This document shows, piece after piece, positions 10,541-19,800 of a stretch of 64,000 bases of DNA. Source of the stretch: Macrosoma leucophasiata (lineage: Eukaryota; Arthropoda; Insecta; Lepidoptera; Hedylidae). A program made the position numbers and the translations under genes. Numbering within the stretch: position 1 is the first letter of the stretch; every line of letters begins with the position of its first letter. The stretch is from positions 806,001-870,000 of the forward strand of contig JAWQUS010000022.1 in the NCBI GenBank assembly GCA_036365455.1, given 5' to 3'. Below the pieces are notes generated by a model. The model worked only from the letters and a program-made list of their open reading frames with translations. It had not been told where the DNA came from and ran no database searches.

Positions 10541-11120
10541 ATGTACTGTGTGTACATACATATATGCATTTAGTAAAAAGCGGTATTTAATAAACAGACA
10601 CTCCAATTAATTTTTTTGTAAGTTTAACTTTGTTTCAATGCATACGTCATGATCGAATGAAAAATAGCTTAGGTGGTAGTTAAAGATGTGTGATTGAAAT
10701 ATACATTCTTTAATTTCAGTTATATTCAATTTCGTACAATTGTATTTTAAAATGTAGAAATAATTAAACACAACGGCCGCCATTTTCTATTAAAAATCGA
10801 TCTCCAATTTCAAACAACGTGTTTTATTTAATTGAACAAGAAGTTGTTCTTACTAAAAATACAATGTCAAGAAGTGAAGATATATCGATTGCTTCGAAAT
10901 CGATTTTTTTGTGGGTCGATTTATGATATTATGTCGATGCAAATCGTTTTTAAAACGATCTTCAGCGGGAATATTAGCCATTCTATGGCTGGGTATGATG
11001 CTAAGTTATCTTGTTTGTACAGAGGCATTATCATCAAAAGTGAACACACTCAATAAAAAATATTAACAATAAATATTTGCAGAAAGTAAAGTATAGACCA
11101 ATCATTTGTCTATAAAAAAA
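10541..11120. other. AT-rich stretch, nothing recognised
   Basis: No coding exon, tRNA or repeat family seen on either strand. Confidence 0.5.
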
Positions 11121-11122
11121 AT

Positions 11123-11323
11123 ACACTTACACTCGCAGCCCCACAGTAGGTATAAACTTGTGTCGTGGGTGCCGTTGTACACATACAACACATACACAAA
11201 CACCCTGACCCGAAACAAATATCTGTAGGCCATACAAATATTTGTCCCGGTGCGGGGATCGAACCTGCGACCCTTCGAATCAAACGGTCATCTCACACCG
11301 CTGGACCAACCAGGTCGTCGTCT
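11123..11323 (-). mobile_element. SINE-T2, reverse copy
   Basis: Reverse complement has B box ggttcgatccc and the body seen at 3820-4035 (atatttgtttcgggtc-like). Confidence 0.75.
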
Positions 11324-11497
11324 ATGGACATATATTTCTATTTCTGTATATGTTCAAAATGTTTTATTAAAATAAATCAATTTTGTATTTATAAAGCTTG
11401 TTTATTTTATAAATTAATCCTTATAATAATTATAGTACAGAATTAAATAATTTCATTGACCAAACTTCAATTAAAAGGTCATTCTCATTTACCAGTA

Positions 11498-11730
11498 GCA
11501 CGCCGCGGACACTCCGTCAAAATTCCATACAAACGCTTATTTTGGTCTCTATTACACAGACATCAATCAGTGACGTGTATTTACACACATACCTGTGTGC
11601 GTAGCGTGAAGAGAATACCAAACGTCGCCCATAAGAGGGGAGGAGATTGGGTGAGGCGGGGAAATCGGGCGGGACGTCGATGTGTCCATTCTACGTTCTC
11701 ATACGTAGTATTATTACATATTCTCTACCA
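11498..11730 (+). repeat. Family R5 repeat
   Basis: cgccgcggacactccg to acatattctct; other copies at 21713-21922, 37452-37673, 45385-45730 and 46271-46615. Confidence 0.65.
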
Positions 11731-11767
11731 GTAGTGATTTTTTATGCATACTCGCGGTAGCTTTAGG

Positions 11768-11885
11768 ACGGAGCTTGGCGTAAGCATCACAGCATCTTGA
11801 CATCTGATTTTTGTGTAGGTTGCAGTCATCACTTAACATCAATGTGAACTGCATGCTTGTTTGCCACATTCATTACACAAACAAA
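11768..11885 (+). mobile_element. SINE-M, internally deleted copy
   Basis: A few bases of the 5' end (gacggagcttggcg) join directly to the 3' end (tgcagtcatcacttaacatc). Lies just upstream of a complete copy in the same orientation. Confidence 0.6.
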
Positions 11886-11911
11886 TTATCATAACTTCTT
11901 TAAGCATATTG

Positions 11912-12192
11912 TACTGGTGGTAGAGCTCCAGTGTTGAGGCTCGCGGGCGTATGCACCATCGCATTACCTTATATACTTGCCGCTAAATGGTAGTGTTCAG
12001 CACTATCGTGTTCCGGTCAGGTGGTAATGTACGGCCCTATAATTTCCAGCACAGAAGCATAACACCTTAGGCCTCAGGAGTGGTAACGCATCTGCATTTT
12101 GACCTTGGCCTTTGTGTGGGTGTCTATAGACTGTAGTCATCACTTAACATCAATGTTAACTGCATGTTTGCCACTTTCATAACATAAAAAAA
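11912..12192 (+). mobile_element. SINE-M, full length
   Basis: tactggtggtagagctccag to the A-rich tail. Confidence 0.88.
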
Positions 12193-12258
12193 GAACAAAG
12201 CGTGAGTCCAGAATGAAACAATTCCGCTGTTCATCGGGCAATCTAACAGCTTGTAAGT

Positions 12259-12782
12259 AGTGTTGTTGCAATAGTAATAGTATGTATGTATGTATCTTCA
12301 CGCCAGGTCCCTAACGGGGTAGGCAGAGAGTGTAGAGCGCCAGACATCCCGCTCCTGACAAACCTCTCGTGCCTCGTCTACCTTCTACCAATAGTAATAG
12401 TCTATCGATAGTATTGTAATATATCGTGACCTCGAAAAATAGTCACACTATCGATAGGACTAACGAAAATATACTACTAAATGATACTATCGATAGTTAA
12501 AAATAAGCAATACTATTGCCAAAGATCGATGGTATCGATAGAATTGCAATAAACACTATCGATAGTATCGCAATAAACACTATTGATACTATTGACACGC
12601 ATACTATCGATACTATTGATCTTTGGCAATAGTATTGCTTATTTTTAACTATCGATACTATCGGTAGTATCGATAGTATCGTCAAGGGTCGATAGTTTCG
12701 ATAGTACTATCGCGCTATCGACTATTTTTCGAGGTCAATAACGTCAATAATGTTGCTAAACTATCGATAGTTTAGCAACACT
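12259..12782. mobile_element. TATCGATA-rich TIR element with 10-bp duplication
   Basis: Ends agtgttg and caacact, flanked on both sides by gcttgtaagt (12249-12258 and 12783-12792). The interior is a large imperfect palindrome with about nine ATCGAT motifs, and arms gacctcgaaaaatagt / ctatttttcgaggtc. An RTE-like fragment is nested at 12281-12376. It ends 44 bases past the PEN-2 stop codon. Confidence 0.75.
12281..12376 (-). pseudogene. LINE ORF2 C-terminal fragment
   Basis: Minus strand encodes DEAREVCQERDVW-like residues and SAYPVRDLA, the same ending as 55487-55713 and 14222-14655. Confidence 0.6.
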
Positions 12783-12835
12783 GCTTGTAAGTTGTTCATC
12801 GGGCAATTTTTAATCTCTACAGCAGCTAGGAAGTT

Positions 12836-12975
12836 TTAAGCCCGGCCCAAAGGCACGATAAAGGACAAGGAGTCTCCAGTGGCGCCCCAAGCCACCCTGT
12901 TCAGTTGGAAAGCAGTCACCCAGGCCGCCAGGAAGATCGCCCACACCGCCGCGCCGCAACCGCTCATTATTACAT
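12836..12975 (-). CDS. pen-2: PEN-2 exon 3
   Basis: Acceptor (reverse) atttttatttcag ends at 12976. Completes Tyr56, encodes residues 57-101 and ends at TAA 12838-12836. An ATTAAA about 25 bases past the stop (12809-12814) is a possible poly(A) signal. Confidence 0.95.
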
Positions 12976-15900
12976 CTGAAATAAAAATATAAGTATACTA
13001 TTAGATTTACTCGTATTTAAAAATTAATTGCTGTTCGTAAGTCTCGCTAAAACTCGAGAACGGCTGGACAGATTTGGCTAATGTTGGTTTTGAATGATTA
13101 TTGGAAGTCCAGGGAAGGTTTAAACGGTAAGAAAATATGAAGAAATTGAAGGGAAATAGTAAAAACCACAATTTTATTTTCCCATACAAATAGTCCGTAT
13201 CAAACCTTTGACATATTATTTCATTCCGAGGCAATACGAAGTTTGCCGGGTCAGCTAGTCTGAAATAAAAATATAAGCATACTAGAGGCCCGCCCCGGCA
13301 TGGTGCGGTTGCATGTTACCTACCCTCTCCTATTCATCTTAGCGTGATGCACCCAAAGCCTTCCTCAATAAATGGGCTATCTAACATTGAAAGATTTTTT
13401 AAAATCGGATCAGTAGTTCCTGTGGTTAACGCGTTCAAACAAACAAGCAATCTCTTCAGCTTTATAATATTATATACTAGCGGCCCGCCCCGGCTTCGCG
13501 CGGTTGCAATGTAACCTACCCTCTCCCGTTCATCTAAGCGTGATGTTATATACGCCTAAAGCCTTCCTCAATAAATGGGGTATCTAACACTGAAAGATTT
13601 TTTAAAATCGGATTAGAAGTTCCTGAGATTAGCGCGTTCAAGCAAACAGACAAACAAACTCTTCAGCTTTATAATCTTAAGTATAAGATTTCTTGAAGGA
13701 CAGAGCATAGGAATACTTAGTCATAATAGAAAAACTTCATCAGAATCCTCAAAGATCCTGTTCCTGTAGGATCCAGTAGCATTTATCCATCTCCGGGCAC
13801 ATTACCAAACTCCAGGCTTACTGGGATAATGCAAATATATTTATTTAAAGAAAATGGAAAGAAAAATTTGACTTCAGGCGAGACTCGAACTCGCAGCCAC
13901 TGGGAATCTAGTCCAGCCGCTCTTCCGACTGAACTACTGAAGTCCTGCCCGATTTGTAAAATCTTTCCTTCACATTTATTGCATTGCCTTATGGTGGCAT
14001 AAATATATTTCACAAGCATGTGTTAATGCGAAATAATATAATAAACAATTATTAATGCAAATATACCAATAGAACCAGCGACAAGGGATTTTCCACTTTT
14101 ATCGCAGATAGCCCCTGACCCAAGAATTGAACTTAGGACCCCAGCATACCAGTACTGATCTGCTGCCACTGGATTACTGACGCAGTAAGAATCAACATCA
14201 CTAAATAGATAGAATAGAGCTTACATGTTAAGTCTTAGGAATCGGCGTGCATGTACAAGTATGAAGAGAATGATGAATGTAGACATTCTTTACTGGTGGT
14301 AGAGCTCTAGTGACGGAGCTCGCGGGCGTAGGCATCACCGCATTAACTAATATACTTGCCGCTAAATGGTAGTGTTCAGCACTATCGTGTTCTGGTCAGG
14401 TGGTAATGTACGGCCCTGTAATTTCCGGCACAGAGGCATAACACCTTAGGTCTCAGGAGTGGTAACGCATCGGCATTTTGACCTTGGTTTTTGTGTAAGT
14501 GTCTATAGGCTGCAGTCGTCACTTAACATTAATGTGAACTGCATGCTTGTTTACCACTCACATTACATATTAAAAAAAAAAAAAAACAAGACCGGGGTAT
14601 CTGACGCTCCACACTCTCTGCCTACCCCTGGACCTGGCGTGAAGATACGTACAAGTTAACAAAAACAAAATTATAATTACATTTCTTAATCTGTTTCTGC
14701 TCTTCATATGGTGGTTTTGTGAATGCCTCTCTGAAGAACCACGCTGCATTCACCGCCCACACAAACGGTAGTAGTATACATCCAACTAAAATCAAAAATG
14801 TATATGATGACTAGCTGTTGCCCGCGGATTCGCCCGCGTGGATGTCGTTTTTATAAAAAAAAATTCGCGAATTTTCTTTGCTATAAACCTCACGGAGCCC
14901 GAGACCTTTCCAAGAAATGCAAAACCGTGGAAATCGGTTCGTGCGTTCTGGAGTTATAGCGTCAGGAAGGAAAACCCGACTTATTTTTATATTATAGATA
15001 TGATGATGACGGGTCTTCAGGAGCAGTAATGCAAAAATTGCGATGGGACAGTCCAGTTTATTCATTTATTTCATATAGGTAATAAGGCAAATGTGGCTAT
15101 TTGAAACACAGTGAAATAGGTTCTAAAATTTTATTTGGCTTGGCACCAACTTCTTACCGATGGATAGGTACATAGCCCATATTAAAGTAATTGTCTTATT
15201 ATATTAATAGGTTACGTGTTTATTCCCTTACACGAAATTATCTAATTGAGTTTATTTTTCGCTTTTAAGTGTTTTTTGTCTATCCAGTTCAAATTTTTTA
15301 AAAGGCGTTTTTTTATTTTAAAATATTTTTTTATGTATGGTGGTGATACATATTATTATAATTTTTTTAATGTTATGGAAGAGGCAAACAAGCATGCAGT
15401 TCACATTGATGATAAATGATGACTGCAGCCTATAGACACCCACACAAAAACCGAGGTCAAAATGTAGATGATATTAGGTAATGCGGTGATGCCTTCGCCC
15501 GCGAGCTTCACTACTGGAGCTCTACCACCAGTAACCACATGTATGCAGTGCACTTTGATGGCAAGTCGATACGGTAACCTGTCATCAGGTCATCAGGTTG
15601 TTTGTTTCAGCGACAGTTATTACACCTGGCGCCAAGACGTGAGGGCACCTCCGCCTACTAACTCCCACAGACGCCAAAAGACTCCGCCACCGCAAAAAAA
15701 AATTTCTTCAACTAGAGGAGAATTTTTCCACCATTCTAATGGGGCGGTAGTAAGCGCAATAACTCAAGATGGACAGCAGCGTCCTTCGATGGAACTGCCG
15801 CTACTGTGACCGCCAATCCGCATGCCAAGCGTGGCGATCATGGCATGACCATAAGGGGGGTCCCGCAATGGACATATTTCGGTTGATATGATAATCATTT

Positions 15901-16009
15901 AAGTTATTTATTACGGGGCCCACACAATAATAACACAGTTCTCTTTACCTTTGAAGTACCATTTGCAAAGCTGTAACTTCTTGTCGTTCGGTAGTCTATT
16001 TAAATCCAT
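12836..16009 (-). CDS. pen-2: PEN-2, gamma-secretase subunit (complete, 3 exons)
   Basis: Join, read on the minus strand: 16009-15949, 14785-14681, 12975-12836; 306 nt, 101 codons plus TAA. Seen: N-terminus [12 protein letters not shown]27, W30 and N33 in the first hydrophobic hairpin, [14 protein letters not shown] in the loop, a second hydrophobic segment at 64-78, and the C-terminal DSLSF at 90-94 before IVPLGRA. All three splice junctions keep phase. Known: PEN-2 is a small membrane protein of exactly this length that binds presenilin, drives its endoproteolysis and stabilises gamma-secretase; the D-x-L-S-F motif is conserved and needed. The complex cleaves Notch and other type I proteins inside the membrane. 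Introns are filled with repeats, and the acceptor of intron 2 is duplicated. Divergent neighbour of the gene at 16748. Confidence 0.96.
13001..13258 (+). mobile_element. CTAG-type element with long flanking duplication
   Basis: Family of 217-487. Flanked by a 26-bp direct repeat (12975-13000 and 13259-13284, one mismatch). The repeat covers the PEN-2 intron 2 acceptor. A 26-bp duplication suggests retroposition rather than a Helitron. Confidence 0.65.
13284..13690 (-). mobile_element. Two adjacent CTAG-ended elements
   Basis: ctagaggcccgccccggc at 13282 and ctagcggcccgccccggctt at 13480, each followed by gccttcctcaataaatgg and cttcagctttataat. Same family as 4540-4720. Confidence 0.65.
13863..13945 (-). 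mobile_element. SINE-T3 / tRNA-like sequence
   Basis: Reverse complement folds as a tRNA-like cloverleaf: acceptor arms gacttca/tgaagtc and T arm gcgagttcgagtctcgc. Same sequence and flanks at 24770-24960, so it is a repeat, not a single-copy tRNA gene. Confidence 0.6.
14089..14191 (-). mobile_element. SINE-T1, diverged fragment
   Basis: Reverse complement reads gcgtcagtaatccagtggca and ggtcctaagttcaattc, a decayed T1 head with two changes in the B box. Confidence 0.5.
14222..14655 (+). pseudogene. LINE ORF2 C-terminal fragment split by SINE-M
   Basis: agtcttaggaatcggcgtgc...gaatgatgaatgtagac before and ctccacactctctgcctacc...gcgtgaagatac after the SINE; together equal to 55487-55713. Confidence 0.65.
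14291..14586 (+). mobile_element. SINE-M, full length
   Basis: tactggtggtagagctctag to an A15 tail; inserted in a LINE fragment. Confidence 0.88.
14681..14785 (-). CDS. pen-2: PEN-2 exon 2
   Basis: Acceptor (reverse) gattttag ends at 14786; donor gtaatt starts at 14680. 105 bp read as 2 + 34 codons + 1; residues 22-55, with PFVWAVN and the loop EEQKQIKK. Confidence 0.95.
14812..15001. mobile_element. CTAG-type element, other subfamily
   Basis: Starts actagctgttgcccgcggat, ends ttatattatagata. Lies 27 bases upstream of PEN-2 exon 2, inside intron 1. Confidence 0.55.
15362..15533 (-). mobile_element. SINE-M, internally deleted
   Basis: Both ends are present; the middle (from the aatgtagatg point to atattaggtaatgcgg) is missing. 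Confidence 0.75.
15949..16009 (-). CDS. pen-2: PEN-2 exon 1
   Basis: ATG at 16009-16007 with aacaaaa just before it; 20 codons + 1, then donor gtaaag. The first in-frame Met gives the family's usual N-terminus and the total of 101 residues. Confidence 0.95.
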
Positions 16010-16747
16010 TTTTGTTCTTTGCTAATAAGATTATATCTAAAGATTTCAAGACAAAAATTAGTAAAATTACTGTGTTTTGTAGAACAATTGGAAATCGTGC
16101 GTCACCAAAACAAATCCCTGCATTGACGAACTGTCACCTGTCATGCTGTCTATCACAGTCTCGCAATAGTCGCGGTATTGGCTGTAATGAGACATGTTTT
16201 TTTTATAAAAGTTTGTATTGATCGTTTTGAGCTATTTAGAGAATATGCAATCACTTATAAGGTACAAATACCTATAGATTTATTTCCACATCCTGCAAAT
16301 CATAAGGTAAAAAAATATTTTATTGATGGACTACTGTTGTGATTATAATCAAAATAAATACATTATAAATAATCGTTGCGCACGTTATGTGGAACGTTAA
16401 TTTTCTTTTTGACACCGGTTAATAATGTTGCCTTACTAACATGCAAGCTACCTATTATTTTTAGAAGGCTAAATATTAATGGATACCATGCTGAGCGCCA
16501 CTTGTAGTGGTGCGATTAGGTATCATTTTTACAGCATTCTTTAAATTTTCCTCTTTGTTTTACATTTATTTCTTTATTAATTTTGGAAGTTAGGAGTGAT
16601 CAGAATTGAAAAACGTTTATTTCGATGAAATAATGGTAGTCTCTTTTCGGATAAAACTGGCAATACTTATCAAAACGTCAAATTATCCGAAACAAAAATG
16701 GCGTAATTTGTTTGATGTCATTTGAGTAAAAATGTGAATAATTTAAA
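16010..16747. promoter_or_regulatory. Divergent intergenic region, PEN-2 and Ig/LDLa gene
   Basis: 738 bp between two start codons pointing away from each other. None of the repeat families seen elsewhere in the window enters it, which is unusual here. I see no clear TATA box at a sensible distance. Treated as a probable shared promoter region by position only. Confidence 0.5.
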
Positions 16748-16811
16748 ATGTTTCAAACTCTTAAACTTGTGTTATTATGTGTTATCGTCATCTTGCTGAA
16801 ATTTGAAATAT
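16748..16811 (+). CDS. Ig/LDLa gene exon 1 (signal peptide)
   Basis: ATG preceded by taaa; MFQTLKLVLLCVIVILLKFE is a basic-then-hydrophobic signal sequence; donor gtgagt at 16812. Its single overhanging T joins GT of exon 2 to make Cys22. Joining is inferred from phase and from the missing signal peptide in exon 2. Confidence 0.8.
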
Positions 16812-19800
16812 GTGAGTATATATTGGTTTAATGTTTTTCTCGCTTCTAAAACATTGCAATGTATTTCATAAAAAGCGTATTTTTTGTTGATTTCTCATCA
16901 TTTTCGGCTGTTAACAGCCTTGATTTTAAATTAGACCGTACCTATTTGCTAAATCGAAAAGGCTCTTGCGAATTAGCGTTCAATTTATTACGAATTTGTA
17001 TGTAAACAAATATATTTTGGCAATCGTGGGCTCCATAATAACGGTACCTTATTTTTTGGCGTATCCTTTCACCAATGCGCTACTCTCCTTTTTTTATTAT
17101 TTGTCTACTAAGTACTTACTTTTGATTAATTAGGTTTTATAGAAAACTAAGAAAAGCTTAATGTTTAACTTTTATTAGGTAGGTTGGTATGTAGGCAGGT
17201 CTGTAGGTCCGTTGAAGAATTATCTTTATAAATAACATGTTTTTAGAGACTTACGCATCTACGTATGTTGTTTTAGTCGCAAAATCTTGTATAATTTACA
17301 GATTAAACACATGATAAACCTTGATATTGAAATATTTAAACATTCAACTTGTAAAATGTAAATAGAGGTACTTTTTAGGGTTAGTCAAATGGCAAAAAAA
17401 TCAACTTTTAAATATTAATATCGTTTAATAATCTACTTACTACCTTACCTATTATGTGTTTTCAGATTTAATGATGTCTACGCGGATTTAATTAATTGAT
17501 TTATGTACCATATATTTCCAATCATTCAAACGTGATGCTGGCAGTTATGCCTACTGGCGGTTGCCGATAAAAAAAAAAAAAAAAAAAACACTAGCTGTAC
17601 CCTTCCCACGTTGCTACTCCACCAACTACAAAATGACAGTGGAAGATGTAAAAAATCAACCATAAAAGTTACTTATTTTGCGTACGCTGCCTAAACCATA
17701 AAAGATAGAACCAGATAGATATTTATAAGATCTACAAAAAAGTCGTCTACACACTATGTGTGAGACACAACAACCATTTTTTATTCAAAAATCTTGAATT
17801 TTTTTGGACTACATTTAAACACGATTATTTCACTCATGCTATAAATCCTTATCATAACTCATGTGTACAGATTATCATATAGATAATCCACAAAGTCTTG
17901 AATGAATTTTTATAGAATATAATTATATTTCCAGAAAGTTTCAACACGAAAAACTGTGAAATGTAAATACTCCTTGGAGTTTGACAGTTGCTTTCTTACC
18001 TCAAACGGAGGAGAATGTTGAGTTGATGTTATTATTAGTTACAACTTAGAATACCAATTCCCTTCAGTAAGGTTGAGTTAAGGTCGAGGATATGACTAAG
18101 AATATGGGTGTAACACTCAATATCTTTTTTTACAAAACAGACAAAATATTTACAACAAGAAATGGATCGGTATAAAATTTTGCGTCATTTAATGCAAAAA
18201 AAAACCAAAACAAAAGAACCAATCTATTTTTAAAATCACAAGGATATTTAACAATGTCTATTTTTCTTTATTTCCAAACATGCCTTTAGTACTTGCTCAC
18301 CTTCAACAAATTTGACTCATTTAGTGTCATTTACGCATTGATGACAAGGTGAAAATCTTTGCGACACCAGATATATTATTATTTATTTGAAATAATGTAT
18401 TATATTATTTATTTTGTTTTGAAATGGGGAAATGGAGGAATATGTAAATAATTGATGCTTTCCATATTATACAAAATTGTTTAGTTTCTATTTAATTGAT
18501 TATGTGTTTTTGATTATTATTAGTGGTTAATCACGTTTATTTCACGTTAGATTAGTTTAAAAAAATGACGATGTAAAAGTGCTCTCCAGGAGCCTAATTA
18601 TATGAAATAAATGAATAAACTGAATTAACTTCTTTAGCCTCGTTGTTTTTTGAAAGGCGATAAAACGAAAAAGCGACAGTTTTTGTTTTTTTATGTAATT
18701 AAGGTGGAAAACAAGCATGCAGTTCACTTTGATGTTAAGTGATGACTGCAGCCTATAGACACCCACACAAAGACATAGTATAGCACTATAGCATAATAGC
18801 GTCTTCTTACATGGCATGGACCACTTCATGGGCGAGTCTGACCCGCACGTGGCCGTGTTTTTCCTTTTAAAGTACGTAACATTAAAAACACAGCCAACTG
18901 CCAAATATAGGATCTTTTAGAAATCGTTTAAAAAGTGAATGTCCTTTTAAAAGTATATGTTTATTTATCAGGTTCGTGCGAAGCCGCGCCATCCCTGGTG
19001 CTGTATTCGCCCGGGGAGCCGGAGTACCCGGACGTGGTGGTGCGGCGCGTGGGTGAGAACTTGACCCTGGTGTGCGAGCTCCGTGGTGACAGCTCGCCCA
19101 GGGTGTACGTGTGGAACTACGTTGGTGGAAATGCTTCTAGCGCCGGCCGGTATGTATCTGTAGTCTATTATCATCATCAATATCACTCCAGCCGAAAACG
19201 TCCATTGCTGAACAAAGCCTTCCCCCAAAGACGCTTACAATATTGTTTTGCGTCATTAGGCATATACCATAATCGCTACGCAGGCGGATTGGCGATCGCG
19301 TGCATGTATAATGAGAACAATCAAACAATCATATTGTAGAAAAAGCATGGGTGTGTCAGGACCATTAACCTTTTCCCCCAACCCCACCTAAAATCTCGTG
19401 TATTTTTTGGAATAAAATTTTAAAAATTAGTTGAAAATAAGGCGTAGGAAAAAATTGGACAAATGTAATATACTAAGGATGATTTGACGTGAAAATTACT
19501 GACTAAACTGGCAACTGTAAGGTCGAGACGAAGTTTTCTCAAATTGCCGAAATCACGCACCACTTTTCGGTCGGTAATAGGACACTCCGGCACAACACCT
19601 TAGGCCTCAGGCGTGGAAACGCATCTGCATTTTGACCTTGGTCTTTGTGCCGGTGTATATAGGCTGCAGTCATCACTTAACATCAATATGAACTGTATGT
19701 TTGTTTACTACTTCCATGAAATAAAATAAAAAGAAATACACGTGTTATCGCCCTACATTGCCTCTCCACCTTGTGAAGTTTCGTGATTTTTTCCGGTTTC

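Noticed and set aside
10164..10610. 148-codon frame
   Set aside because: It reads across a CTAG-type repeat and a palindromic MITE.
18935..18971. Start codon at 18935 as the beginning of the Ig/LDLa protein
   Set aside because: It lies in the intron before a good acceptor, and the exon at 16748 supplies a signal peptide in the right phase.
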